The notes under the pieces: model-generated
Databases searched by the model: none
The model's input: only the letters and a program-made list of their open reading frames with translations
What the model was told of the DNA's origin: nothing
In this document: positions 38,597 to 47,438 of the stretch, piece after piece
Position numbering within the stretch: the stretch's first letter is position 1
Layout: every line of letters starts with the position of its first letter
Position numbers and translations under genes: made by a program
Assembly: GCA_964640175.1 (NCBI GenBank)
Contig: CAZXFW010000003.1
Location: 62,001 to 126,000 of the forward strand
Direction of reading: 5' to 3'
Length of the DNA: 64,000 nucleotides
Source of the DNA: JACKDX01 sp964640175
GTDB taxonomy: Bacteria > Myxococcota_A > Polyangia > Polyangiales > GCA-016699535

Positions 38597-39912
38597 TCTC
38601 TTTACCATCCGACAAACCGTTGTGTCTGGTCGCCATCGACATGGGCTATGGCCATTTGCGCCCTGCCCATGCCCTTAGCGAGTACTTATCGGTACCCATT
38701 CTGGAAGCCGACCGCGATCCGTTAGCCCGTGCGGAGGAGCGACGGCACTGGGACAAAATTCGCCATGCGTACGAACGTGTCTCTCGCGCCTCCCAGCTTC
38801 CCTTCTGGGGTGTACCCTTGCGCATGCTGCTTGATGCAACCACGCGTATTCCTGAATTTTATTCCGATCGCGACCTGACAACGCCCACGTTCGGAACGCG
38901 TTATCTTGAACAACACATCCGTCGTGGATTAGGCCACGATTTGGCCAGTTATCTCAAAACCCATGATGCACGCCTTGTGACAACATATTACGCCCCGGCG
39001 ATTGCAGCCGATCGACACGGCCACACTGACATCTATTGCATTGTGACCGATAGCGACATCAACCGCGTGTGGGCGCCTTACATGTCCCGCGATTCGCATA
39101 TCAACTACTTGGTTCCCAGTCAGCGTGCCCGACGGCGTTTGCGTGCGTACGGCGTCAAAGAAGACCGCATCATCGTGACAGGATTTCCCTTACCCGACAC
39201 TCTCCTTGGTGGCCCTTCTTTAGGAACACTCAAACACAATCTACGCCGACGTTTAGCACGCCTTGATACGCACCATGTGTTTCATGACGAAAGCCGTCAC
39301 GAACTCATTCAACTTCTTGGAGTGGACTCAACCCATGAGATGAAATCCACAGAGCCGCCACAGTTGACCTATGCCATTGGCGGTGCAGGCGCGCAAACTG
39401 ACTTGGTCAATCAATTTTTGCCAAGCCTCGCTCCACTTATAGAACGGCAAAAATTGCGGCTTACCCTGGTCGCTGGCCGTCGCAGCGATGTCCACGAGCA
39501 ACTGCAACATGCTATTCAACAGCATCGCTTGGAATCGCTGATGGAAAACGGACTGAGCGTGCTCTACCAACCAGAGATGGACAGCTACTTTCGTGCTTTT
39601 AACAGCTTACTCGCTGAGACCGACATGCTGTGGACAAAGCCAAGCGAAATCACCTTCTTTGGTGCGTTAGGCATTCCTCTCATCTTCGGACCTCCCGTAG
39701 GAGTGCACGAACACTTTAACCGTCGCTGGGCTGAACAAAACGGCGTCGGCTTGCGACAGCACGACCCTCGATTCGCGGCAGACTGGATCAAGGACTGGCT
39801 CAAAGACGGCACCTTTGCGGCCGCCGCGTGGTCAGGGTTCGTGCGCATGCCCAAGTTTGGGCTCTACAAAATCGCCGAAGCGATTCGAAAAACCCATCCT
39901 AACACGCCATAA
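38593..39912 (+). CDS. GT-B-fold glycosyltransferase-like protein
   Basis: 439 residues, soluble. The N-terminal segment IDMGYGHLRPAHAL resembles the nucleotide-sugar transferases of the MurG/MGDG-synthase type (Gly-x-Gly-His loop), and the C-terminal half contains TKPSEITFFGALGIPLIFGPPVGVHEHFN, split here between a donor-binding strand and the His/Asn-rich loop of GT-B enzymes. Overlaps the ceramide glucosyltransferase gene by four bases. It may extend the glycolipid head group. Sequence similarity to GT28 is inferred from these motifs only. Confidence 0.7.
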   Translation: MISLPSDKPLCLVAIDMGYGHLRPAHALSEYLSVPILEADRDPLARAEERRHWDKIRHAYERVSRASQLPFWGVPLRMLLDATTRIPEFYSDRDLTTPTFGTRYLEQHIRRGLGHDLASYLKTHDARLVTTYYAPAIAADRHGHTDIYCIVTDSDINRVWAPYMSRDSHINYLVPSQRARRRLRAYGVKEDRIIVTGFPLPDTLLGGPSLGTLKHNLRRRLARLDTHHVFHDESRHELIQLLGVDSTHEMKSTEPPQLTYAIGGAGAQTDLVNQFLPSLAPLIERQKLRLTLVAGRRSDVHEQLQHAIQQHRLESLMENGLSVLYQPEMDSYFRAFNSLLAETDMLWTKPSEITFFGALGIPLIFGPPVGVHEHFNRRWAEQNGVGLRQHDPRFAADWIKDWLKDGTFAAAAWSGFVRMPKFGLYKIAEAIRKTHPNTP

Positions 39913-39927
39913 CAGCGGATAACGTAG

Positions 39928-39999
39928 TGACCCCAACGGGAATCGAACCCGTGTTACCGGCGTGAGAGGCCGATGTCCTAACCGCTAGACGATGGGGCC
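39928..39999 (-). tRNA. tRNA-Glu(CTC)
   Basis: 72-nt cloverleaf on the minus strand: acceptor GGCCCCA/TGGGGTC, anticodon CTC in GCCTCTCACGC, T-arm GGGTTCGATTCCC and discriminator A. CCA is not encoded. Confidence 0.95.
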
Positions 40000-40069
40000 A
40001 TTGCCGAGCCGCCAGGGCGCCTCGACGCTGTGCCTTATACAGGATAACCCCCTCCGAGCGCCACTGCCC

Positions 40070-40086
40070 TGCCTACAATGTAGGCA
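40070..40086. promoter_or_regulatory. 17-base palindrome upstream of the 927-residue lipoprotein gene
   Basis: TGCCTACA-A-TGTAGGCA is a perfect inverted repeat around one central base, ending 24 bases before the ATG at 40110. It also lies upstream of the divergent tRNA-Glu. It could be an operator or an RNA hairpin. Confidence 0.35.
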
Positions 40087-40109
40087 CAAATCTTGCCTTC
40101 ATCTAAGAC

Positions 40110-42893
40110 ATGACGCCGAGTTACCACGTTCGGCCCACGTTAATCGCGTGGTTCGCTGGTTTTCTGGGGTCAATCGTCCCCTTGGGCTGCGCTCTACAGG
40201 CCGACAGTACCCCAGGAGTTGACCAGGCGCGGCAGCAAGCCGGATGCGGCGCCGTGGGGTACTCCCACTTTGGCTGCCCTGAGGACTATGTGTGCAAACC
40301 AGACGGCCAATGCGTCCAGTTCGATGAAAACGCGCACCTCGCCTTTCGGTTCTCGGCGCGCAGTGAGCCCGAAGCTCCACAAACGCCTCAGCCCGACGCT
40401 AGCGTTGCGGCGTACATCGACGTTGCGACTTCCCATCTGCGCACTTCGGTTGGCGAACAAGCCCCATTGCTTGAATCCCTAGGCATGCAGGTGCAGCGCC
40501 TCGACAAAAAAGCGTTGGCAACGCTTGCTCAAACCTATGCCACCTATGATGCAAAGCTCCAAGCGCTCGACGAAATCTCTGTTCAAGTCGCAAGCCAACT
40601 CGAAGACATCGATCCCGATCATAGCCTGCACACATGCCAACAGCTATTCGAGGATCACGACTTTGTTCAGCCTGTCACCGTTTCGGATACGAGACAACGC
40701 ATGGACCAATGCGTCCATACGTATGGCCGTGTGCTGGTGGCGCTTGAGATTGCCAACAGCAACCTCAGCTCGTTTGACTCGCTCGTATTTGCACGAATGC
40801 GCACCACGCTGGGTCACATGCAAGAAGCGCTTGGTTCCGGATTAGGGTCCCACGTAAGTGCACGCGCCATCCGGATACGTGAGTTACCTAACAGCCTACG
40901 CTCGATTGCAGAAGAAGTCTTTGGCGGGCTTTCAACGGCCCAGTTGCTTTTTCCCATCGTGCGCCTGGAAGTATCCGTGGACACTGGGATGGCTGTTCTT
41001 GCCCATCGCGTAGGATATTTCGCTCAGCTTGCTGCATCCAACCTGTCGGAGCGTCTTCCCGCCGGCACCGATGCGTTAGAAATATTTCATCACGCGCTAT
41101 CAGCCGCGGTGGGCGAAATGAAGCGTAATGAAGAGGCGCTTTCAAAAAAACTCTCAGAGCCGTGGTCAACGCAAGATGCCTGGCAGCTTGTGCCTGTCAT
41201 AGAGAATGCGGGACTACTCTCGCATCATCCGGAGCTTTTGGACGTGCACGCCATGCTCCGTGAGCAGCTTGCGCACAAGGAAAACTGGCAACCTGTCGTC
41301 AATGGCGTAGCGGCAGTGATATGCTTGGCTGGCGGGGCCGCCGCATTCTTTAGTGTGATTGGCGCACCGGCAGCGTTTGTGCTGTGTGCGCCTGCGACTG
41401 TGCTTGGCGTGGTCACGTGGATTCAGCTACGACAAGTCAGCGCTAACGCGCTGATGTTGGCGTTTTTTGGCCCGGAACAAGGGCTTATGCCGGCCGCTAG
41501 AGCCCAAGATGCCGCACGCCAAACCCGCTGGGCCGGCTCATTTGTAGCCCTTGATTTTCTCGGCGTCACCGCCGATGTCGTCACAGCATTGCGGGCGGTC
41601 CAGTCACTGCAAGACGTGTTACATCTCGGTCGCCTCCGCAACGGGGATGCGTTTTTTGTACATGCGCGCACACTACCTCCACTCACGGCCTCGGGAATTG
41701 CTGACACGCCGCTGGCTCAGGCAATACAAAACCCTAACGTCACGGCGTTTTTCGAACAGCCGGGATACGTCCCGTGGTCTAGACAAGTCAACCCCATACA
41801 ATACGGCTTTGAGCTCGAAACAAATAGCGAAGCTCTTGCGACCCTTTACCGCCCATCTGGATTCAATGACGAGGCTTGGCAAGCACTTGGTTTTGAGGAC
41901 CAGATGGCAGCCTTAAGGACTGCACACGCTGCTGATGGTCAACTTTCTCGATTAGGCTCAGCACCAGATTTTCTCCCAAGGTGGGCTGTCACCGATGTAG
42001 GAACGTTTGAGCTCAATGGGTTTGCGCCGGTACAGACCTTGGCAGATCTGCGACAGCTGCAATGGTCAACTACCACGCCTCTTGTAGTGCCTGCGAGAAA
42101 TCCAATCCCCAACATCGCGTATTTCCATACGCATGTTTCGTTCCCCTGGACCCCTGATGCGGCAGCTCAACAGGTATTGGCGCGATACTGGGTGTTATGG
42201 AACGAAATGGCAACATTCGATCTGTACAGGTCCCCAGATACCGTCGGCAATTTTTATATGGGACCTGTGAGCCGCAGTGCTCTGAACCATCAGCTCGCGG
42301 CATTCGCTCAAGGGCCCACCGCAACCTATAATAAATGGCACTTTTTGGGATTACGAAGCTCGAGCCTTTACGGCGATGCAACTCAACGTATTGGTTTTGA
42401 AGTACGTGCCGGGGGACATGTTAGCGAGCTTACTGGGCCCGATAATCAAATTATGTATGCCATGTCTACCAGTGCGTTCCTACAGAATCCTACATCGTCT
42501 ACGGTACGACTCGCCCCTGGGCAATCACGCCATACGATAAGTGCACTGGACGATGCCCTGTGGGATATGCCAGGTCCTGAAGCGTTCGAGCGCATCCCAG
42601 TCGCGATGCAAACATACATTCGCTCCGCAATCGAACCGCTTATTGACAACTATCGCTGGCGAGCGGCCAAGCTTGAAAGCAATATCTCTATGCCCATGGT
42701 GGGTTGGCACACGCGCGCCTTTCTTTCACACAAACAAGCTGAAATACTCGCAGCCAGGCAAGCCTTTCTTGCGGAAATGGAGGGGATCATCCAATCCATC
42801 GACGTCACCACCTCCCCAAACGAAGCACGAAGGGCAGTGTATCAGGCCGTTGCCCATTGGGCTCAACGCCTCAATTTAGCGAACCTCTATTAG
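40110..42893 (+). CDS. Fusion lipoprotein: helical/hairpin module + amidoligase-like domain (paralogue 3)
   Basis: 927 residues with a signal peptide ending PLGC (Cys 27), then a Cys-rich knot (46-68). The helical module (about 95-390), hydrophobic hairpin (about 396-440) and AFFGPEQGLMP (451-461) correspond to the 29191-31392 protein. The C-terminal domain has YGFELET (565-571), TFELNG (Glu 634), FHTHVSFP (His 673, 675) and GFEVRAG (Glu 764, Arg 766), matching the proteins at 7622 and 16313, as does the final region from MPMVGWHTRAFL. It thus joins two modules that are separate elsewhere in the window. Monocistronic, between two tRNA genes. Enzymatic function is unknown; the motif set resembles amidoligases. 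Confidence 0.8.
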   Translation: MTPSYHVRPTLIAWFAGFLGSIVPLGCALQADSTPGVDQARQQAGCGAVGYSHFGCPEDYVCKPDGQCVQFDENAHLAFRFSARSEPEAPQTPQPDASVAAYIDVATSHLRTSVGEQAPLLESLGMQVQRLDKKALATLAQTYATYDAKLQALDEISVQVASQLEDIDPDHSLHTCQQLFEDHDFVQPVTVSDTRQRMDQCVHTYGRVLVALEIANSNLSSFDSLVFARMRTTLGHMQEALGSGLGSHVSARAIRIRELPNSLRSIAEEVFGGLSTAQLLFPIVRLEVSVDTGMAVLAHRVGYFAQLAASNLSERLPAGTDALEIFHHALSAAVGEMKRNEEALSKKLSEPWSTQDAWQLVPVIENAGLLSHHPELLDVHAMLREQLAHKENWQPVVNGVAAVICLAGGAAAFFSVIGAPAAFVLCAPATVLGVVTWIQLRQVSANALMLAFFGPEQGLMPAARAQDAARQTRWAGSFVALDFLGVTADVVTALRAVQSLQDVLHLGRLRNGDAFFVHARTLPPLTASGIADTPLAQAIQNPNVTAFFEQPGYVPWSRQVNPIQYGFELETNSEALATLYRPSGFNDEAWQALGFEDQMAALRTAHAADGQLSRLGSAPDFLPRWAVTDVGTFELNGFAPVQTLADLRQLQWSTTTPLVVPARNPIPNIAYFHTHVSFPWTPDAAAQQVLARYWVLWNEMATFDLYRSPDTVGNFYMGPVSRSALNHQLAAFAQGPTATYNKWHFLGLRSSSLYGDATQRIGFEVRAGGHVSELTGPDNQIMYAMSTSAFLQNPTSSTVRLAPGQSRHTISALDDALWDMPGPEAFERIPVAMQTYIRSAIEPLIDNYRWRAAKLESNISMPMVGWHTRAFLSHKQAEILAARQAFLAEMEGIIQSIDVTTSPNEARRAVYQAVAHWAQRLNLANLY

Positions 42894-42971
42894 CCAAACT
42901 CCGCGCGTGCCAATGCTGCCTGATGGCCCTCGGGATGGTGGCCATTGCCGCCTGCCACGTCAATTAGTGGG

Positions 42972-42993
42972 TCGGGGACTAGGATTCGAACCT
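42972..42993 (-). repeat. Duplicated tRNA-Gln 3' end (att-like, copy 1)
   Basis: A 22-base exact copy of the 3' end (T-arm and acceptor) of the tRNA-Gln gene, 114 bases away in the same orientation. Between the copies, at 43010-43033, is a perfect 9-bp hairpin GTCGGAGAC/GTCTCCGAC with a 6-base loop, flanked by GCGGC/GCCGC. The upstream half of a tRNA is absent, so this is not a complete second gene. Such 3'-end duplications are typical scars of tRNA-targeted integration. Confidence 0.6.
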
Positions 42994-43084
42994 GAGCGGC
43001 GACGTTGACGTCGGAGACTTAAATGTCTCCGACCGAGAGCCGCGAGAGACACTTTCCAAACAGACGACCGACTCCAATTCCTGG

Positions 43085-43155
43085 CTCGGGGACTAGGATT
43101 CGAACCTAGATAAGCAGAGTCAGAGTCTGCTGTCCTGCCGTTAGACGATCCCCGA
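43085..43155 (-). tRNA. tRNA-Gln(CTG)
   Basis: 71-nt cloverleaf on the minus strand: acceptor TCGGGGA/TCCCCGA, anticodon arm GCAGA-CTCTGAC-TCTGC with anticodon CTG, T-arm CTAGGTTCGAATCCTAG and discriminator G. The first pair is U-A as usual for tRNA-Gln. Confidence 0.93.
43086..43107 (-). repeat. tRNA-Gln 3' end (att-like, copy 2, inside the tRNA)
   Basis: The intact copy of the 22-base direct repeat described at 42972-42993; it lies within the functional tRNA-Gln gene. Confidence 0.6.
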
Positions 43156-43281
43156 AAAAGCCTCGTCTACTTAGAAGGAGCCACCCCTACTGTCAAGCGC
43201 GCTTTTAAAGAGGCCCACTTCAGCACAATGCGTCGTTGTTCTTTTCGATTCGCTTTTCGGGCTGATATGATCCGGATAGTC

Positions 43282-44151
43282 TCATCCGCTACAGATGCGG
43301 TGAAGCTCAAGGATGCGTGGGATGCCGCGAAGGTCGGGATAGACTTCGACGCGCTCTATCCACGGTTGCTGGCGTGCAAGCAAGGTGAGAGCTTGGTCCT
43401 GTCCTTGGCCAATCTCCATCAGTAGCCGCCCTCCGACAGCCACATAAGGCTCCGCTTCCAGGATAATCCGTCGGGCGATATCCAGCCCCTCCGGACCTGC
43501 TGCCAAGGCAAGACGCGGCTCATATACAGCAATATCCTCCGCAAGCGCATCCCAATCTCGTTCCGCAATGTAAGGCGGATTGGCGGTTACCAGCGCAAAC
43601 GGTTTAACGCCTATGTTCGCAAAGAGATCCCCTTCGACAAAACGCACGCGCTCAGCCAAACCCAAGCGCTCTGCATTCTGCCGAGCTATAGCCAACGCCT
43701 GAGCCGAGATGTCGCTTGCCGTCACATGCCAAGCGGGCCGCTCCGCAGCAAGCGTCAATGCAATGGCGCCGCTCCCAGTGCACACATCCAGCACCTCAAT
43801 GGACTCTAGTTCGGACATGCCCTCCAATGCTTTCTCCACCAAAAGCTCGGTTTCCGGCCTGGGAATCAACACGGCCGGGGTCACGCTAAAACGACGTCCG
43901 TAAAATTCCTTCTCGCCTCGAATGTACGCGATGGGCTCGCGCGCACGGCGTCGTTTCACCAACTCGCGTATGCCGCCCAGCTCAGCTTCCTGCAGCGGCC
44001 GGTCCATGTCCATGTAGAGGCGAATCCGATCCACCCCAAGCACATGCGCCAGGATCAGTTCCGCATCCAAGCGCGCATCCGGAATCTGCTTGGAGGCGAA
44101 GTCCTCACTCATCCACGCGAGGATGCTCCTTACGGTCCATGCATGCGCCAC
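43282..44151 (-). CDS. prmC: Peptide chain release factor N5-glutamine methyltransferase
   Basis: 289 residues. The N-terminal helical RF-binding domain is followed by the SAM-binding fold with LDVCTGSGAIAL, and the catalytic TANPPYI (NPPY) motif. VLIPRPETELLVE is the family-typical linker. Methylates the GGQ glutamine of release factors. It is the last gene of a minus-strand operon, starting seven bases after the TPR protein gene; prfA is not in the window. Confidence 0.95.
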   Translation of the reverse strand: MAHAWTVRSILAWMSEDFASKQIPDARLDAELILAHVLGVDRIRLYMDMDRPLQEAELGGIRELVKRRRAREPIAYIRGEKEFYGRRFSVTPAVLIPRPETELLVEKALEGMSELESIEVLDVCTGSGAIALTLAAERPAWHVTASDISAQALAIARQNAERLGLAERVRFVEGDLFANIGVKPFALVTANPPYIAERDWDALAEDIAVYEPRLALAAGPEGLDIARRIILEAEPYVAVGGRLLMEIGQGQDQALTLLARQQPWIERVEVYPDLRGIPRILELHRICSG

Positions 44152-44158
44152 AGTAACG

Positions 44159-45037
44159 CTACATCCGCATCTTAACTTTAGGCCCCATCCCCGCCGAGCC
44201 TAGAATCTGCCGCGCCATCTGCGTCAGCTCTGGGTTGGCCCCTTTTTGGATAAACCCCGCAAGCATGTTCAAGTCTGCACCTGCGAGGCTCTCCATGGCT
44301 TTACGCGCCAGGCCGCGCTTTTTCGCCGCCGTGTAAGCGTATACTTGCGCACGCAGCAGCATCGCGCCCACCTCGCCATATTCCGGATCGTCATGACGGT
44401 ACGTCTGAAGCAGCTTCTGCGCATCATCAGGCTTACCGGTACGTGAATACGATTCTGCGACCACGGCGGCATACATCGCCTTGGCTTTGGGGTTGGGTTG
44501 TCGATCAAGGCGAATTTCATCCGCCAAGGGGCGCGCATCACGCGGCCGGTTTTGAGTGAGATACATAAATGCCAGATTTGCACGCACATCGTCTTGTGCC
44601 ACGGCAGGCGCTTTTTTGAGATCAATGCCTTCTAAAATCCGGATGGCATCCGCAGGCTTTTCCTGTGCCACAAGCTGCGCACGCGCCAGCGCATTGAGCG
44701 CATCACTCGCATCCCCCGATTCAAGTTGCTCAATGGCTTTTTTACGGCCTTCTTGATCGGTCGCGATGCTAAGAATGTCGGCAATGGCCTGCGATTTTTT
44801 AGTCAGCCGCCACACATAGATGCCAAAGCCAATCGCCACCAGCGTGATCGCCGCAATGACGCCCACCCCCCAGTAACCAATGAACTGAATGGTGCCAATG
44901 GCCGTCACCCACAGGATCACAAATGCAGCCGCAATTTGAGCTACGATTTTCCACTTAAACATGGGCCGCTCGATGTTTTTGACCGCTTCGGCAACGTCAC
45001 GTCGTTTCAGCTGATATTTTTGGCTTTTGTCATTCAT
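44159..45037 (-). CDS. TPR-like membrane protein, unknown function
   Basis: 292 residues. A basic cytoplasmic N-terminus is followed by two membrane helices (about 28-52 and 55-75), then a helical-repeat region of TPR character from about 80 to 270 (LARAQLVAQEKPADAIRIL, a repeat of NLAFMYLTQNRPRDA type, YAAVVAESYSRTGKPDDAQ). The C-terminus is GPKVKMRM. No catalytic motif. Between the acyltransferase-like gene and prmC with gaps of nine and seven bases, so co-transcribed. Probably a scaffold at the inner membrane. Confidence 0.75.
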   Translation of the reverse strand: MNDKSQKYQLKRRDVAEAVKNIERPMFKWKIVAQIAAAFVILWVTAIGTIQFIGYWGVGVIAAITLVAIGFGIYVWRLTKKSQAIADILSIATDQEGRKKAIEQLESGDASDALNALARAQLVAQEKPADAIRILEGIDLKKAPAVAQDDVRANLAFMYLTQNRPRDARPLADEIRLDRQPNPKAKAMYAAVVAESYSRTGKPDDAQKLLQTYRHDDPEYGEVGAMLLRAQVYAYTAAKKRGLARKAMESLAGADLNMLAGFIQKGANPELTQMARQILGSAGMGPKVKMRM

Positions 45038-45046
45038 GGCTGCTGC

Positions 45047-46102
45047 TTACCGTGATGCTGCCTCAGGTTCAAGCCGGCTACGTTTGCCCTTGCTTCGATG
45101 CGTCAGACGGTCCCACCCTACGGCCAAGGCTAAGAAAATCCCCACAATGCTCAGGGCAAAAAGGACTGCCCCCCAGGGCCCAAGTCGTTTGCCCAACCAA
45201 AACTGCACACCCCACGGGTCCGCATAAAGCACCCCTACGTGGGTCAGATAAATAAACAGCGTCTGACGCGAAAGAACCGACCACGGCCTGCCAAAAGGCC
45301 TTTGCTTTCTCGATAGCCACGCCAACGCACACGTCACACTAAGCACCACCGCCAAACGCTCGATGCGCACCGGGCTTATCTCGAGTTGCCCAAGGATCGC
45401 CACCGTCACCCAGCCAAGCGCGCTCAATACCGCCAAGCGTCGCACATGCACCGTCAGAGACTCCCCTGAAGCAGCCCACGCGCCGGCACACACCCCTGCA
45501 AACACATAGCCGCCATGCGGCAGCACCGGAAACAACGAGCCACCCGCATCGTTGAGGTAGTTGCTCAGCACGCGCAAAGGACCAGACGGCGCCCAGCCCG
45601 CCCACACGTGCTCAAGGGAAAAACATGCCACCATCAACACCAAACTTGCATCAACCACCACACGGGCACGTGGCACATGCCAAGCGATGAGCTCTAACGC
45701 TAACAAGCTCACCCCAATGCACTGCAAAACATCCACAATCGAAAATTCCCACACCTGCCCCAACGAAGGCGGCATGTGCATCAGATAGCCCAACGCGATC
45801 AGCAACCCAAAGCGGCGGATGCGACGCCAATGCGCGCTTGCTGAACGCTGCCGAGGCGCATTATCTTCCCGCCCTGCGGGGCGCAACGTGGTCAGGTAAA
45901 ATGCAAAGCCTGAGGCAAACAAAAAGGCCGGCGCCGTGTACCCACGAAGATGTTGCCAAAGCGCATGCACGCTGCCTTGCCGATAGCTCGGATGCAGCAC
46001 CGCATCGATCGCATGCCCCTGCAGCATCTGGAACGTGGCCAAAAGGCGCAACACATCCAGATACACCACGCGCTTAAGTGAAGGTGCCCTGCTTTCAGAC
46101 AT
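45047..46102 (-). CDS. Multi-span membrane protein, HGSNAT/DUF1624-like acyltransferase
   Basis: 351 residues with about ten membrane helices. The N-terminus (YLDVLRLLATFQMLQGHAID) and APAFLFASGFAFYL resemble the membrane acyltransferases of the heparan-alpha-glucosaminide acetyltransferase/DUF1624 group, in which the conserved His lies in the first helix. The C-terminus is basic. First gene of the operon with the TPR protein and prmC. Acyl donor and acceptor are not identifiable. Confidence 0.72.
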   Translation of the reverse strand: MSESRAPSLKRVVYLDVLRLLATFQMLQGHAIDAVLHPSYRQGSVHALWQHLRGYTAPAFLFASGFAFYLTTLRPAGREDNAPRQRSASAHWRRIRRFGLLIALGYLMHMPPSLGQVWEFSIVDVLQCIGVSLLALELIAWHVPRARVVVDASLVLMVACFSLEHVWAGWAPSGPLRVLSNYLNDAGGSLFPVLPHGGYVFAGVCAGAWAASGESLTVHVRRLAVLSALGWVTVAILGQLEISPVRIERLAVVLSVTCALAWLSRKQRPFGRPWSVLSRQTLFIYLTHVGVLYADPWGVQFWLGKRLGPWGAVLFALSIVGIFLALAVGWDRLTHRSKGKRSRLEPEAASR

Positions 46103-46197
46103 CGCGTTGCCTTAAAGCACACTTGACCCTCATATTCGAGCAATTCATGCTATGATTCAACCTGAAGCGTACAGCCAATCGTCTTCAAGCGCGGCGC

Positions 46198-46302
46198 ATG
46201 AGCTATGCCGAGCGCTTAAAGTGGCTTGAGTCGATCAATGCACTCATGAAAGCCATCCAAGGCAAGGCTTTACAGAGTACACACAGGCCACGCAGGCGCT
46301 AG
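46198..46302 (+). CDS. Possible small ORF or gene remnant, 34 residues
   Basis: MSYAERLKWLESINALMKAIQG resembles (pieces up to 20 residues: SYAERLKWLESINALMKAI) the start of small uncharacterised bacterial proteins with a '-RLxWLEE-' helix. The frame is open upstream without a start until a TGA at 46153, so it may be the remains of a larger gene. Kept with low confidence because the coding-like stretch is short. Confidence 0.25.
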   Translation: MSYAERLKWLESINALMKAIQGKALQSTHRPRRR

Positions 46303-46309
46303 CCTTTAA

Positions 46310-46345
46310 ACACAAACGCCCGCCTCTTACGAAGCGGGCATTTGG
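46310..46345 (-). terminator. Terminator of the outer-membrane-barrel gene
   Basis: Minus-strand stem GCCCGC/GCGGGC (46318-46323 with 46334-46339) followed by a T-rich run (GTTTGTGTTT), 25 bases after the stop codon at 46365. Confidence 0.7.
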
Positions 46346-46364
46346 TTACCGCGAAACGATCAGC

Positions 46365-47195
46365 CTACTGCAAGAAGCTCACGTAGAAGTTTCCGCCTAC
46401 GCCAACCTCCCATGCATCCGCACTGATACCATCTCCAACACCTTTGCCAGAAAGGAAATTGGGGAACTGAAACCATGCGGTGATGTCGGCAATGCCCTTT
46501 TGAATGGTGTAGCCGCCCTGAACACCAAGCTTGATGGAGTAGAAGTCGAAATCGAAGTCGTACAGGTAAAAGCCGGTTCTCCCACCCACAAATATATTGT
46601 CCGTCACACTGAAGTTAAGTGCCAACGGAATGTCGAGGCTTGCAATCATGTCGGGATCGGCAAACTGCAGCTCAACCTCAGCACCTGTGTCCAATCGACC
46701 CATCGTGCCAAGACGTACCAACACAGGAAGACCAAAGCTCAGACCAAAGTCCGAACCATCCACCACTGGAACCTGTGCGCCCACTTGTGCACCCACCTCG
46801 ACATTGCCTGTCAGGAAGCGGTAACGCACATAGGCTTCTGGATTCTGGTAAGCATCCACACCATCGGGTGCAAACTGAAGCGGAAGCACCAATGCGCCTA
46901 CTTCAAGGCCATCGATGATACCATACGCCGCGCCCACCCCTAAACTGACATAGGTGTCCGAACCGGCTGCGCCAGAGTCGCCAATTCGCAAGCCGCGGCG
47001 ACCGTTGATAGCGCCAGAGTCAAGCAGACCGAAATCCGAAGGCCCGCCGTCGATACGCAAGGTGCCCTTGCTTAAGGTCATTGACCGGTCGGCATAGCGT
47101 GGCGTGGCCTGGCCGAGTTCAGCGTGAGCCGTCCCCGCAAACATCACCACGAGTGTCGAAACTATTGATAGATAACCTACACGATGCAATCGCAT
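46365..47195 (-). CDS. Outer-membrane beta-barrel-like exported protein
   Basis: 276 residues from ATG 47195, preceded by AGGGGGA. A cleavable signal peptide ends AGTAHA-ELG. The mature part is Gly/Tyr/Asp-rich with alternating hydrophobic strands and ends in Phe-Leu-Gln, typical of a porin-like or opacity-type barrel; the penultimate strand VGVGGNFYVSFLQ would supply the C-terminal signal. Function unknown, probably outer membrane. Its own terminator lies downstream. The upstream codons in the same frame are not conserved-looking. Confidence 0.7.
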   Translation of the reverse strand: MRLHRVGYLSIVSTLVVMFAGTAHAELGQATPRYADRSMTLSKGTLRIDGGPSDFGLLDSGAINGRRGLRIGDSGAAGSDTYVSLGVGAAYGIIDGLEVGALVLPLQFAPDGVDAYQNPEAYVRYRFLTGNVEVGAQVGAQVPVVDGSDFGLSFGLPVLVRLGTMGRLDTGAEVELQFADPDMIASLDIPLALNFSVTDNIFVGGRTGFYLYDFDFDFYSIKLGVQGGYTIQKGIADITAWFQFPNFLSGKGVGDGISADAWEVGVGGNFYVSFLQ

Positions 47196-47438
47196 GCGAT
47201 TCCCCCTTGTTACTAAGACTCTGTTGCAAAGCCCCGGCACACCGTACGGAACACCCGACACTGTATGCAAAGGCCCACAACCATTTACGCTGCGACATTA
47301 ACCCGCTCTTTTTAGGATTACCAGTTAAAAGCCACACCATGTACTCCAAATCCTTACCAATCGCGCCAGCAGAGTTGCTCCACGAATCACTTCTTTGCTA
47401 ATTTATCCGCGTGACAGCCATGCAGTCAGGACGGGTTC

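Noticed and set aside
42965..43055. A second complete tRNA (possibly Leu, Ser or Sec type)
   Set aside because: The T-arm and acceptor 3' half are present, but the matching acceptor 5' half and D-arm are absent, and the T-stem is mismatched; a duplication scar explains it better.
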